A stretch of DNA of 64,000 bases from Streptomyces sp. NBC_01353. GTDB lineage: Bacteria; Actinomycetota; Actinomycetes; Streptomycetales; Streptomycetaceae. The translations under genes were made by a program, and so were the position numbers. The notes below the pieces were generated by a model. It was not told where the DNA came from and made no database searches. It saw nothing but the letters and a program-made list of their open reading frames with translations. Shown piece by piece: positions 10,638-19,288 of the stretch (positions within the stretch are counted from its first letter, which is position 1; each line of letters starts with the position of its first letter). Location: contig NZ_CP108352.1 of assembly GCF_036237275.1 (NCBI RefSeq), positions 2,976,001 to 3,040,000 of the forward strand. The letters are read 5' to 3'.

Positions 10638-11459
10638 ATGGGAACGCTTCTCTACGTCACCGACCTCGGCTATCAGGCGCGCGGGCGTCGCTACTGCGAC
10701 GAGGACATCTGGCTCTCCGGCCGGCTCCGCGAGGAGTTCGAGGTCGCGCTCTGCCATCCCCTCGACGCGGTCGCACTGATGGACCGCTTCGACGCCGTCG
10801 TCGTACGCAACAGCGGGCCCGTGATCCACTACCAGGAGGCGTACGACACCTTCACGCGCGCCGCGCGCGAGGCCGGCGTGCGCATGTTCAACTCGCTCTC
10901 CGGCAAGGGCGACATGGCCGGAAAGGACTATCTCCTCCATCTGTCGAGGGAGGGGTTTCCGGTCATTCCCACGGCGGGACGGCGCGAGGAGTTCGACCGG
11001 CTGCCGGAGGCCGACGAGTACGTCGTGAAGCCCCTGCTCGGCGCGGACTCGGTCGGCCTCAGGTTCGTGGAACGGGCGCGTCTCGACGAGGTGGACCCGG
11101 CCGGGATGCTCGTCCAACCGCGCATCCCGTTCGCGTACGAGGTGTCGTTCTACTTCGTCGGGCACAGCTTCCGGTACGCGCTGTACGCCCCGGACCCGGA
11201 GGCCCGCTGGGTGCTCCAGCCGTACGCGCCGACCGCCGCGGACCTGGAGTTCGCCCAGCGCTTCGTCGACTGGAACGACCTGGACTTCGGTATCCAGCGC
11301 GTGGACGCCTGCCGGGCCCCGGACGGGGAACTGCTGCTGGTGGAGTTGGAGGACCTCAACCCGTACCTCTCGCTCGACCTGGTGGGCGAGGCGGAGCGTG
11401 AGGCGTTCGTCGACGCCATGAAGGGGTCACTGCGGGAGCTGCTCCGGGACACCCCTTAG
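10638..11459 (+). CDS. ATP-grasp-type protein, function unknown
   Basis: A 273-residue protein with a RimK/glutathione-synthetase-like ATP-grasp layout: an N-terminal pre-ATP-grasp region, then SLSGKGDMAGKDYLLH, the nucleotide-binding Lys segment EYVVKPLLGADSVG, and a metal-ligand end ELEDLNPYLSLD. Such enzymes ligate a carboxylate to an amine using ATP; the substrate here is not evident. The start is set at ATG 10638 (a TTG lies 12 bases upstream). It is divergent from the benzoxazole operon and points towards Ku. The codon use and position look like core genome, so I do not include it in the biosynthetic cluster. Confidence 0.65.
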   Translation: MGTLLYVTDLGYQARGRRYCDEDIWLSGRLREEFEVALCHPLDAVALMDRFDAVVVRNSGPVIHYQEAYDTFTRAAREAGVRMFNSLSGKGDMAGKDYLLHLSREGFPVIPTAGRREEFDRLPEADEYVVKPLLGADSVGLRFVERARLDEVDPAGMLVQPRIPFAYEVSFYFVGHSFRYALYAPDPEARWVLQPYAPTAADLEFAQRFVDWNDLDFGIQRVDACRAPDGELLLVELEDLNPYLSLDLVGEAEREAFVDAMKGSLRELLRDTP

Positions 11460-11490
11460 GGAGTGCCCCGAAGGGCCGTGGTCGGCGGCC

Positions 11491-12540
11491 TCATGCACTG
11501 CGCTTGCGCGGGGTCGCCTTCTTCGTCGTCTTCTTCGCCGCCGCCTTCTTCGCGGTGGACTTCGCCGTGGATTTCGCCGTCGACTTCGCGGTCGCCGCCT
11601 TGCCGCCCGTCGCCGTCCTGGACGTCGACTTGCGCGCCGGTGCCGCCGTCTTCTTCGCGGCCGTCTTCGCCGTGGACTTCCGCGCGCCCGTCTCCTTCGG
11701 GGTCCGCGACGCCGCCTTGCGCGGCGCCAGCTTGGTCACCTCGGCGACCCCGCCCTCCCCGCGCGCCTCCTTCGCCGCGCGGACACTGCTCTCCAGCGCG
11801 GCCATCAGGTCGATGACCCTGCCGCCACCCTCCGCCTCGGGCTCCGGTGGCGCGACCCCCTCGCCGCCCTCCGCCTTCGCGGCGATCATCTGCTCGACGG
11901 CCTCCCGGTAGTCGTCGTGCAGGGTGGCGATGTCCACCTCGCCGAGCGTGGCCATCAGGGCGTCCGCCAGGTCCAGTTCGGCGTCCCGGATCGCGACGGG
12001 CGTCTCCGGGGCCACCCCTTCGGGGGCGCGGATCTCGTCCGGCCAGAGCAGCCCGTGCATGGCGATCACATCGTCCACGACCCTGAGCATCCCCAGCCGC
12101 TCCCGTCCTCGCAGTGCGTACTTCGCCACCGCCACCTTCTCGCTGCGCTTGAGCGCCTCCCGCAGAAGGGTGTACGGCTTGGCGGCCGGCACGCCGCTCG
12201 CGGAGAGGTAGTACGCGGCGTCCATCTGGAGCGGGTCGATCTCCCCGGCCGGCACGAAGGCCACGATCTCGATCGTCTTCGCCGTCGGCAGCGGCAGGGA
12301 CGCCAGATCCTCGTCGGTGATCGGGATCATGGTCCCGTCGGCGTCCTCGTACGCCTTGCCGATCTCCGCCTGGGAGACCTCCTCGCCGTCCAGCTCGCAC
12401 ACCTTGCGGTAGCGGATCCTGCCGCCGTCCTCGGCGTGGATCTGGCGGAAGGACACGGACCGGCTCTCGGTGGCGTTCACCAGCTTGATCGGGATGCTGA
12501 CCAGGCCGAAGGAAATGGCGCCGTTCCAAATGGATCGCAC
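11491..12540 (-). CDS. ku: Ku protein, NHEJ DNA end-binding
   Basis: A 349-residue bacterial Ku. The N-terminal signature SIWNGAISFGLVSIP is intact, and the beta-barrel/bridge region extends to about residue 260. It should form the homodimer that rings broken DNA ends and recruits LigD. The C-terminal 85 residues are an extended Lys/Ala/Thr-rich tail with repeated KSTA units, like the basic tails of other actinobacterial Ku proteins that add DNA affinity. The start is GTG 12540 with an AAGGGA site. It is divergent from the LigD polymerase gene across a 49-base gap that holds an imperfect inverted repeat. Confidence 0.95.
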   Translation of the reverse strand: MRSIWNGAISFGLVSIPIKLVNATESRSVSFRQIHAEDGGRIRYRKVCELDGEEVSQAEIGKAYEDADGTMIPITDEDLASLPLPTAKTIEIVAFVPAGEIDPLQMDAAYYLSASGVPAAKPYTLLREALKRSEKVAVAKYALRGRERLGMLRVVDDVIAMHGLLWPDEIRAPEGVAPETPVAIRDAELDLADALMATLGEVDIATLHDDYREAVEQMIAAKAEGGEGVAPPEPEAEGGGRVIDLMAALESSVRAAKEARGEGGVAEVTKLAPRKAASRTPKETGARKSTAKTAAKKTAAPARKSTSRTATGGKAATAKSTAKSTAKSTAKKAAAKKTTKKATPRKRSA

Positions 12541-12558
12541 GTTTCATCCCTTTCACAC

Positions 12559-12584
12559 GAGATTCCCGGAATCATGGGATTCTC
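12559..12584. promoter_or_regulatory. Imperfect inverted repeat between ku and ligD
   Basis: GAGATTCCC and GGGATTCTC are inverted arms (8 of 9 matching) around 8 bases, and a smaller perfect repeat GATTCC-C-GGAATC is nested inside. It fills most of the 49-base gap between the two divergent NHEJ starts, so any protein bound here would affect both. No regulator is identified. Confidence 0.4.
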
Positions 12585-12589
12585 ATCGT

Positions 12590-13474
12590 ATGACGCCGAT
12601 CACAGAGGTGGAGGGGCGGCGCCTGTCGCTCAGCAACCTGGACAAGATCCTCCACCCGGCCACCGGCACCACCAAGGGCGAGCTGCTGCACTACTACGCC
12701 ACCGTCGGCACCGCGCTCCTCCCCCATCTGCGCGACCGTCCGGTGTCCTTCCTGCGCTACCCGGACGGTCCCGAGGGACAGCTCTTCTTCACCAAGAACC
12801 CGCCGCCCGGCACGCCCGCCTGGGTGAAGACCACCCCGGTGCCGCGCTCCGAGGACCCGCGCGCCCGGCAGGTGATGATCCAGGACCTGCCCTCCCTGAT
12901 GTGGGCGGCGAACCTGGTGGTGGAGTTCCACACACCGCAGTGGCGCGCCGACTCCCCCGCCGTCGCCGACCGGCTCGTCTTCGACCTCGACCCCGGCCCG
13001 CCCGCGACCGTCGTGGAGTGCTGCCGGGTGGCGCTCTGGCTGCGTGAGCGGCTCGCGGAGGACGGTCTGGAGGCGTTCGCGAAGACCTCCGGCGCCAAGG
13101 GCCTGCATCTGCTCGTACCGGTGGAGCCGACGCCCTCCGACCAGGTGTCGGCGTACGCGAAACAGCTAGCCGTCCAGGCCGAGGCGGACCACCCCACCCT
13201 GGTCGTGCACCGGATGGCGCGGACCCTCCGGCCGGGGAAGGTCTTCGTCGACTTCAGCCAGAACGCCGCCGCCAAGACCACGGCCACCCCCTACACCCTG
13301 CGGGCCCGGCCGCGGCCGGGCGTCTCCGCGCCGGTGACCTGGGAGGAGGTCGAGGCGTGCCGGGACCCCGGGGAGCTCGTCCTGCTGATGGACGACATCG
13401 CGCCACGTCTGGAGCGGTACGGGGATCTCCTCGCGCCGCTCTTCGACGCGGACCGGGCCGGGGCCCTGCCCTGA
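12590..13474 (+). CDS. ligD: LigD-type NHEJ primase-polymerase domain protein
   Basis: A 294-residue stand-alone polymerase domain of the LigD archaeo-eukaryotic primase type. Catalytic features are visible: FDLDPGP supplies the metal-binding Asp pair, TSGAKGLHLLVP contains the conserved Ser/Lys/His segment, and DFSQNAAAKTT follows. It fills gaps and adds ribo- or deoxynucleotides at Ku-bound ends. In mycobacteria the polymerase, phosphoesterase and ligase are one protein; here the polymerase is separate and the ligase is the convergent neighbour. The ATG at 12590 was chosen because the domain begins there; in-frame codons further upstream overlap the ku start. Confidence 0.93.
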   Translation: MTPITEVEGRRLSLSNLDKILHPATGTTKGELLHYYATVGTALLPHLRDRPVSFLRYPDGPEGQLFFTKNPPPGTPAWVKTTPVPRSEDPRARQVMIQDLPSLMWAANLVVEFHTPQWRADSPAVADRLVFDLDPGPPATVVECCRVALWLRERLAEDGLEAFAKTSGAKGLHLLVPVEPTPSDQVSAYAKQLAVQAEADHPTLVVHRMARTLRPGKVFVDFSQNAAAKTTATPYTLRARPRPGVSAPVTWEEVEACRDPGELVLLMDDIAPRLERYGDLLAPLFDADRAGALP

Positions 13475-13487
13475 CACGAGCATCACA

Positions 13488-14459
13488 TCATTCGAAGTCG
13501 GCGGCGGACTCCTCGGGCGTCAGGTCCGGTCGCAGGCGCAGCCAGGACGGCTGGCGCAGCAGCCCGTTCCGGGTGCGGACGGCGTACCGGACCTCGCCCA
13601 CCAGGCGCGGCAGGACCCAGTGCGCCCCGGCCACCGGCGGCACCTCCGAGAAGGGGCAGTCGTCGATCTCGGCGGCGTGCAGCAGCCGGGCCAGGGCGGT
13701 GCGCTCGGACTCGCTCCAGCCGGTGCCCACGCTGCCGACGTAGCGCAGGCCGCCGGCGTGACGCTGCCCCATGAGGACCGACCCCGGCAGGCCGGACAGC
13801 CGTCCGCCGCCGGGCAGCCAGCCGCCGACGACGATGTCCGCGGTGCGCATGTTGCGGATCTTGATCCAGTTCTTCGAGCGCACCCCGGGCTCGTACCGGG
13901 AGGTGATCCGCTTGCAGAGGAGTCCTTCCAGGCCGTGTTCGCGGGTGGCTCGGAGCGCGGCCTCGCCGTGGCCCACCAGGGCGCGCGGCGTCGACCAGGC
14001 CGGGCCTTCCAGCGACAGCCCTTCGAGCTCCTGGCGCCGCTCGGTCCAGGGCAGACCGGTCAGCAGCCGTCCGTCGAGGAACACCAGGTCGAACAGGACG
14101 GCGTGCACCGGGTCGCTCACCGCCATCCGCCGCGCCCGGGCGGGCGAGCCCGCCAGGCCCATCCGGGGCTGGAGCCGGGCGAAGTCGCTGCGCCCGCTCT
14201 CGTCGAGCACCACGATCTCCGCGTCCAGCACCGCTGCCCGGCCCGCGGGCAGCGCCCGGCCCAGCGGCCGGAGCTCCGGGTAGGCGGCGGAGACGTCCTC
14301 GCCGGACCGCGAGCGCACCACAAGGCCGCCGCCCCCGCCGAGATAGAGCATCGCCCTTTGGCCATCTTGCTTGGTCTCGTAGGCCCACGCGGCGTCCCGC
14401 CCGGGGGGTGGCAGCGCGCCGGGCGTGGCGAGCATCGGCGCGATACGAGGAAGATCCAC
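13488..14459 (-). CDS. ATP-dependent DNA ligase (LigD ligase-domain type)
   Basis: A 323-residue ATP-dependent ligase with an adenylation domain and an OB domain. The adenylated Lys lies in motif I, ETKQDGQRA (about residue 30). Further nucleotidyl-transferase motifs follow in order (LDAEIVVLD, GLEGLLCKR, SKNWIKIR). The C-terminal half has the OB-fold pattern ending in RPDLTPEESA. It probably seals ends prepared by Ku and the polymerase. It is convergent with the polymerase gene (13-base gap), so the three NHEJ genes are clustered but not co-transcribed. Confidence 0.92.
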   Translation of the reverse strand: MDLPRIAPMLATPGALPPPGRDAAWAYETKQDGQRAMLYLGGGGGLVVRSRSGEDVSAAYPELRPLGRALPAGRAAVLDAEIVVLDESGRSDFARLQPRMGLAGSPARARRMAVSDPVHAVLFDLVFLDGRLLTGLPWTERRQELEGLSLEGPAWSTPRALVGHGEAALRATREHGLEGLLCKRITSRYEPGVRSKNWIKIRNMRTADIVVGGWLPGGGRLSGLPGSVLMGQRHAGGLRYVGSVGTGWSESERTALARLLHAAEIDDCPFSEVPPVAGAHWVLPRLVGEVRYAVRTRNGLLRQPSWLRLRPDLTPEESAADFE

Positions 14460-14733
14460 GGGTCAGTCCTCACCCGGGACGGCCGCCACTACTCCCCGAT
14501 CCCGGCCGATTCAGCCATGAGACACACGGAAGGCACCCGGAAGCGGCGGTTCGGGCCGCCCGGCGCGCCGAACGCGCCCCGGGGCAACTCCCGGACCGTG
14601 CCGGGCGCGTGGCGCAAAGCATGCGCCCCAGGGGCGGTTCGCGGACCGCGTCCGGTCAGCGGGTCCTTGTTGTCGGGACCGTGGTGCACACTTGCTGCCT
14701 GGTACAGCGCTCACGGGGAAGGCGGCGGCCGGC

Positions 14734-16794
14734 ATGTTGACGGGGATCGAGGAGGTCGACTGGGCCTCGCTGGGCCATGCCTACGGCCCCGCGGACGATG
14801 TGCCGGGGCTGTTGCGCGGGCTCGCCTCGGCGGATCCGGCGGAGCGCGAGGTCGCCCTCGACGGGATGTACGGCGCGGTGCACCACCAGGGCGATGTGTA
14901 CGACTCGACGCTCGCCTGCATCCCCTTCCTGCTCGAACTCGTCGCCGATCCGAAGGTCCAGGACCGGGGCGGCATCGTCGAGTTGCTGACCAGCATCGGC
15001 GGGATCGACCTGAGCGGCGACGACGAGCTGGACCAACTGGACCCGGACGACGAGGAGTTCATCCCCGCCGCCAACTACGCGATGGCGGCTGCTGCCGTCG
15101 CCTCAGGTGCGGATGTCTTCCTCGGTCTGGTCGGCGACCCCGATCCCGAGGTGCGGCTGGCCGCCCCGTGCGCGCTCGCCTCGCTGCACCCCGACCCGGC
15201 GCGCGTCCTGACCCTGCTGCGGGAGCGGCTGACGGTCGAGTGCGACACGGAGGTGCGGCTCGCCCTGGTGGAGGCCGTGGGGCGAATCGCGCGGCGGCAC
15301 GAGTCGCTGCGGGCCGAGACCGTCGAGTGGCTCGGCTGGCTCACCCGCGCCGCACAGGCGCCCGGCCTGCGGCTCGCGGCCCTCGCCCAGCTGGCCCGGT
15401 GTGCGCCGGGCGAGGTCCCGGACGACGTCGTGGAGCGGGTGACGGACCTGCTCGACGAGGTGCGGACCACGCCCGTCGAGCCGGCCCGCCCCGAGAGCCC
15501 CCGGCCGTCCACGCCCACCCTGATCGGGCAGGTCCGCGAGCTGTTCGAGGAGCGCTCCGCCGGCCGCCCGACCCCGTGGACCGACGAGCTGATGCGCACG
15601 CTCCACACCGCGCTCGACGACCGTGTGGACGACAGGATCGCGCTGGTCCTCTCCCAGCTGCGCAGCCCCGACCGGTCCCAGAGGGCGGACGCGATCGGGC
15701 TGTGCGGCGGGTTGATACGGGTGTGGCGCGGGCGGTACGAGGAGGTGGTGCGGCTGGTCGGGGCGCAGCTCGCCGACCCCGAGCCGAGGCTGCGCGAGGC
15801 CGCCGCCTCGTTCCTGGAGGGGCTGTTCGAGCTGACCGGCCCCGCTGTCGACGCCCTCGCCGCGTGGCTCGCCGCCCCGGGCCCCGGAGCGCCCGACGGC
15901 CGGGCGAGGGCTCTGCTCGCCCTCGCCAGGTCCGGGGACCCGCGGGCGGTGCCGCTGCTCGCCCGGGCCCTGCGGGAGCCGGAGGTGCGGCGCGATCTGC
16001 TGTACGCGGTCCCGACCCTGGGTCCCGCCGCCGTCCCGCTCGCCCCCGCGCTGCGCCGCCGGCTGGCCCGGGTCGAGCTGGACGACCGGCTGTACGACCA
16101 CGCGGCGCCGCTGCTCTTCGCGCTGGCCTCGGTCCGGGGTGTCCAGGCCCTGCCCGAGGTGCTGCGGGTGTTGCGCGGGGCGCCGCCGAACCGTAGGGAC
16201 TGGGTGCAGGAGGCGGCGCTGCGGGCCCTCGCGGCCTTCGGGCCCGCCGCCCGGGAGGCGCTGCCGGAGGTGCGGGCGCTGCTGGAGAGCGACGCGGCGG
16301 GGGTCTCGGCGCAGGCGGCGCTCGCGCTCTGGTCGGTGGAGGGCGACCGCGGTACCGTGCTGCCGGCTCTGGAGGCCCGGCTGAGTTCCGGCGCGCCGGA
16401 CGCCGACCGGTGCGTGGCCGCCCGGGCCCTGGGCGAGATCGGCCCGGCCGCGGCCGCCGGAGCACCCGCCCTGCTCCCCGGTCTCACGGCGCGCGACCTG
16501 TGGGTGCGGGTGCATAGCGCGACGGCCCTGTGGCGGGTGTCCGGGGACGTGGAGTCGGCGCTCCCGGTGCTCATGGTGGGCTGGGAGGAGAACCGGCACG
16601 CGCGCGGGGACATCGCCGAGTGCCTGGCGGAGATGGGGCCCGCCGCGGCGGCGGCGGAGGGGCTGATCCGTGCGGAGCTGGCCCGGCGCCGCCGTCACAA
16701 CGTGCGCGAGAGCGGCTTCAGCAGCCATGACGTCCACGAGGACGAGAAGCTGCTCACCTTCTGCCGTGCGGCGCTCGACCGGATGGAGCTGTAA
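14734..16794 (+). CDS. HEAT-repeat (PBS-lyase type) scaffold protein
   Basis: A 686-residue protein made almost entirely of degenerate HEAT/armadillo-like helical repeats, such as DPDPEVRLAAPCAL, DRSQRADAIGLCGG and GPAAREALPEVRALLES. Repeats fill about 40-230 and 310-640, with a Pro-rich spacer near 250-275. It has no signal peptide, membrane segment or catalytic motif, so a protein-protein interaction role in the cytoplasm is likely. ATG 14734 is preferred because the conserved opening (EEVDWASLGHAYG) begins just after it; in-frame codons start at 14692. The 274 bases before it hold no other gene I can support. Confidence 0.75.
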   Translation: MLTGIEEVDWASLGHAYGPADDVPGLLRGLASADPAEREVALDGMYGAVHHQGDVYDSTLACIPFLLELVADPKVQDRGGIVELLTSIGGIDLSGDDELDQLDPDDEEFIPAANYAMAAAAVASGADVFLGLVGDPDPEVRLAAPCALASLHPDPARVLTLLRERLTVECDTEVRLALVEAVGRIARRHESLRAETVEWLGWLTRAAQAPGLRLAALAQLARCAPGEVPDDVVERVTDLLDEVRTTPVEPARPESPRPSTPTLIGQVRELFEERSAGRPTPWTDELMRTLHTALDDRVDDRIALVLSQLRSPDRSQRADAIGLCGGLIRVWRGRYEEVVRLVGAQLADPEPRLREAAASFLEGLFELTGPAVDALAAWLAAPGPGAPDGRARALLALARSGDPRAVPLLARALREPEVRRDLLYAVPTLGPAAVPLAPALRRRLARVELDDRLYDHAAPLLFALASVRGVQALPEVLRVLRGAPPNRRDWVQEAALRALAAFGPAAREALPEVRALLESDAAGVSAQAALALWSVEGDRGTVLPALEARLSSGAPDADRCVAARALGEIGPAAAAGAPALLPGLTARDLWVRVHSATALWRVSGDVESALPVLMVGWEENRHARGDIAECLAEMGPAAAAAEGLIRAELARRRRHNVRESGFSSHDVHEDEKLLTFCRAALDRMEL

Positions 16795-16817
16795 CAGCTC
16801 CGTGGCGGCGCCTATGG

Positions 16818-17092
16818 ATGCTGGTCGCGCAGGACACGGCGAACGGCCCGGCGCTGTTCCATGACGTCGCCGAGGTGGGGACCGGGGACCTGATCGAGGT
16901 GGGCCGGGCGGACGGCTCCACGGCCACCTTCGAGGTCCGCGAGATTCGGCCGGTAGACAAAAAGGACTTCCCTACGAATAAGGTCTATGGGAAGACCGAC
17001 CGTCCCGAGCTCCGGCTGATCACCTGCGGGGCCCGATCAAGGACGGTCACCGCACCGACGACATCATCCTCTTCGCCGACCTGGTGAAGTAG
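16818..17092 (+). pseudogene. Truncated, frameshifted sortase (class E/F) remnant
   Basis: Translation from about 16818 gives the C-terminal third of an actinobacterial sortase: GPALFHDVAEVGTGDLIEV, then FPTNKVYGKTDRPELRL, then the active-site segment LITCG with the catalytic Cys (codon 17025-17027). Immediately after, the frame shifts. Reading one frame over from about 17033 restores the normal end (PIKDGHRTDDIILFADLVK, stop 17090-17092). One G appears to be missing around 17028-17032. The N-terminal part carrying the catalytic His and the membrane anchor is absent, since the fragment begins 24 bases after the HEAT gene stop. It is a decayed leftover of a deletion, or a sequencing error in an already truncated gene. 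Confidence 0.75.
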
Positions 17093-17118
17093 CGAGCCCA
17101 TCAGCCCCGAGGAGCAGT

Positions 17119-17901
17119 GTGAGACCGCGCGGACGGCCGCTCGTCGCCGCCGTGGCCCTGGCCGCGGCGGCGCCGCTCGTGCTCTCCGGCTGCGGCGGCG
17201 TGGGTGGCCTGGAGAGCGCCGGCCCCACGCCCACCGCCGTCGGCCCGGTCCGCCTCTGGCCCGACCTGCCGCCGGCGAGCGAGCCGCCCCTCGACTACGG
17301 CGAGACCGACACCCAGAGCGTCCCCGGCATCAAGGCCCCCGACAACGACGTCCACCGCGTCGACGCCGTGGCCGTGGTCCGGGCCGAGGTGAACGCCCAC
17401 CCCGACACGTACTCCGGCGCCGACGGCATGTACGAGGAGACGGCCCGGCAGATCGGCCGGTGCACCACCGAGCCCGCGAAGTGCCCGGTCATGCAGCCGT
17501 ACTACCGCGACCTGACCGGCAACGGCCGCGACGAGCTGATCGTCGGCATCCGGATGCCCGATCAGCAGGTCGGCCTGCGGGTCTATCTCGCCGAGAACGA
17601 CGGCCTCACCCGGGTCATGTCCACCATCGACCAGGTCATCAGCGTGGAGCTGGCGGGCCGGGACGTGATCGTACGGGCCGCCTCGGCCGGCATTCCCGGG
17701 TACGAGTACCGCACCGCGTGGTCCTGGGACGAGCAGCAGCGCGCGATGCTGCCGACCCGGGACGAGATCGTGCGCGTGAAACCGCCGGTCCCGTCGCCCT
17801 CCCCGACCCCCGAGCCCCGTTTCGTGGAGCCCACGGCACCGCCCTCCCCCTCGCCGACCCCGTCCCCCTCGGCCGACGTGCTCTCCGGAGAGCCCCGGTG
17901 A
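17119..17901 (+). CDS. Secreted lipoprotein upstream of an orphan sensor kinase
   Basis: A 260-residue protein with a basic N-terminus, a hydrophobic stretch and the lipobox LSGC (Cys about residue 26), so it is a predicted lipoprotein facing outside. The body is of no known family; the tail (about 220-250) is a Pro/Ser/Thr spacer of the PSPSPTP kind. The start is GTG 17119 after GAGGAG. The stop overlaps the kinase GTG start by 4 bases, indicating co-translation. The arrangement recalls CseA, the lipoprotein that dampens CseC/CseB signalling in Streptomyces, and the segment PVRLWPDLPP is reminiscent of CseA, but no response regulator gene accompanies it. Confidence 0.72.
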   Translation: MRPRGRPLVAAVALAAAAPLVLSGCGGVGGLESAGPTPTAVGPVRLWPDLPPASEPPLDYGETDTQSVPGIKAPDNDVHRVDAVAVVRAEVNAHPDTYSGADGMYEETARQIGRCTTEPAKCPVMQPYYRDLTGNGRDELIVGIRMPDQQVGLRVYLAENDGLTRVMSTIDQVISVELAGRDVIVRAASAGIPGYEYRTAWSWDEQQRAMLPTRDEIVRVKPPVPSPSPTPEPRFVEPTAPPSPSPTPSPSADVLSGEPR

Positions 17902-19232
17902 CCCGGCGCGCACGGCTGCGCCTCCCTGCCTGGACGGCGACCCTCACCTGGAAGTCCACGGTCTTCATCACGGTCATGTGCTGCGCCCTGGCGGCGCTGC
18001 TCGGCGTACTCGTCCATGTCTCGGTGGCGGGACAGACCGTGAACGACTCCCGCGAGAGGGCGCTGACCCGGCTCACCGCCGCCACCCGCGCCTACGAGGC
18101 GGGCGAACCGCTCCCCCGGTTCTCCGGTGTCGACCCGGAAGGTCTGCCGGGCTCGCTGCGCGCCCTCGCCCTTCGGGGCGAGCGCGGCACGGTGGTCGTG
18201 GAGCACGAGGGCCGGCCGACGATGTGGGCGGCGGGCCCGGCGGACGGCCGAGCCCTCGCCGTGCAGCTGGACTACACGACGAGCGCGGAGACCATCGACG
18301 GGCTCGACCGCTCGATCCTGGCATCCTCGGTCCTGGCGATCGGGGCCACGCTGCTCCTGGGTGCCTTCGCCGTCACCCGGGTCACCCGGCGGCTGCACCT
18401 GACCGCCCAGGTCGCCCGGCGGATCAGCGCGGGCGACCTCGACGCGCGGGTCAACGACCCCCGCACGAAGGACCCTTCGCGCCCCCAGGACGAGGTGGCC
18501 ACGGTCTCCGGGGCGCTCGACACGATGGCCTCCTCGCTCCAGCGCAAGCTGCAGACCGAGCAGCGCTTCACCGCCGATGTCGCGCACGAGCTGCGCACCC
18601 CGCTGACCGGTCTGTCGGCCGCCGCCGAACTGCTGCCGGAGGGGCGGCCCTCGGAGCTCGTACGGGACCGGGTGAAGACGATGCGCGACCTGACCGAGGA
18701 CCTGCTGGAGATCTCGCGGCTCGACGCCCGCAACGAGACGGTGGATCTGGCGGTCCACGACCTCGGCCCGATCGCGCGACGGGTGAGCGAAGCGAAATGG
18801 GGGTCCCCCCATGCCGACAAGCCATGGGGGAGCGCGTCGGGGACGGAGACCGAGGTGCGGATCGTCCGGGACGCCACGGTCGAGACGGACAGGCGGCGCC
18901 TGGAGCGGGTCCTCGGCAATCTCGTCGCCAACGCGCACAAGCACGGCGCGCCACCGGTGGTCCTGACCGTGGACGGCGCGGTCGTCACGGTGCGGGACCA
19001 CGGTCCCGGATACCCGGAGTACCTGCTGGCGACCGGGCCGCAGCGGTTCCGTACGGAGAGCGGCGGCAAGGGGCACGGGCTCGGGCTCACGATCGCGGTG
19101 GGGCAGGCCGAAGTGATCGGCGCGGAACTGGTCTTCGGCCAGGCGCCGGACGACGGGGGTGGGGCGCTGGCGCGGCTGACCCTGCCGGAGTACGTGTCCT
19201 TCGACTCGGTGGAGGCCGAGCCGGAGCCCTGA
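17898..19232 (+). CDS. Membrane sensor histidine kinase, orphan
   Basis: A 444-residue histidine kinase. Transmembrane segments lie near 22-45 and 138-158, with an extracytoplasmic sensor of about 90 residues between them. A HAMP domain follows (RRISAGDLDARV), then HisKA with phospho-acceptor His230 in VAHELRTPLTG, and HATPase_c with N (NLVANAHKHG), G1 (VRDHGPGYP) and G2 (GKGHGLGL) boxes. It starts at GTG inside the lipoprotein stop. No response regulator is adjacent, unlike cseB-cseC. A 17-residue in-frame insertion (VSEAKWGSPH... region, about 297-315) comes from a palindromic mini-element and sits between the HisKA and ATPase domains. Confidence 0.88.
   Translation: MTRRARLRLPAWTATLTWKSTVFITVMCCALAALLGVLVHVSVAGQTVNDSRERALTRLTAATRAYEAGEPLPRFSGVDPEGLPGSLRALALRGERGTVVVEHEGRPTMWAAGPADGRALAVQLDYTTSAETIDGLDRSILASSVLAIGATLLLGAFAVTRVTRRLHLTAQVARRISAGDLDARVNDPRTKDPSRPQDEVATVSGALDTMASSLQRKLQTEQRFTADVAHELRTPLTGLSAAAELLPEGRPSELVRDRVKTMRDLTEDLLEISRLDARNETVDLAVHDLGPIARRVSEAKWGSPHADKPWGSASGTETEVRIVRDATVETDRRRLERVLGNLVANAHKHGAPPVVLTVDGAVVTVRDHGPGYPEYLLATGPQRFRTESGGKGHGLGLTIAVGQAEVIGAELVFGQAPDDGGGALARLTLPEYVSFDSVEAEPEP
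18785..18837. repeat. Palindromic mini-element, copy 1, in frame within the kinase gene
   Basis: It begins GAGCGAAGCGAAATGGGG and contains alternating inverted blocks ATGGGGG / CCCCCAT / CATGGGGG around the loop CCGACAAGC, so two overlapping hairpins can form. The same lead sequence GAGCGAAGCGA(A/G)ATGGGG begins the second copy at 49699. The insertion keeps the reading frame and adds a Trp/Pro/Ser-rich peptide that homologous kinases would not be expected to carry. I take it as a non-autonomous repeat family. Confidence 0.65.
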
Positions 19233-19288
19233 CGGCGCACCGTCACACATAAGGGATATAAGGGTTATTGCTTGCTACGTTGCGGACC

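Noticed and set aside
11541-11690. Repetitive Lys/Ala/Thr-coding stretch in ku as a possible satellite or insertion
   Set aside because: It encodes the normal basic C-terminal tail of actinobacterial Ku.
12559-12584. LexA/SOS box between ku and ligD
   Set aside because: The palindrome does not match the actinobacterial SOS box (GAAC-N4-GTTC type).
15103-16737. 544-codon minus-strand frame opposite the HEAT-repeat gene
   Set aside because: The plus-strand product has clear HEAT repeats; the antisense frame is Arg/Gly/Gln-rich without motifs.
16818-17087. Intact 89-residue gene
   Set aside because: The sequence is the sortase C-terminal part with the normal ending in another frame; it lacks the catalytic His and membrane anchor.
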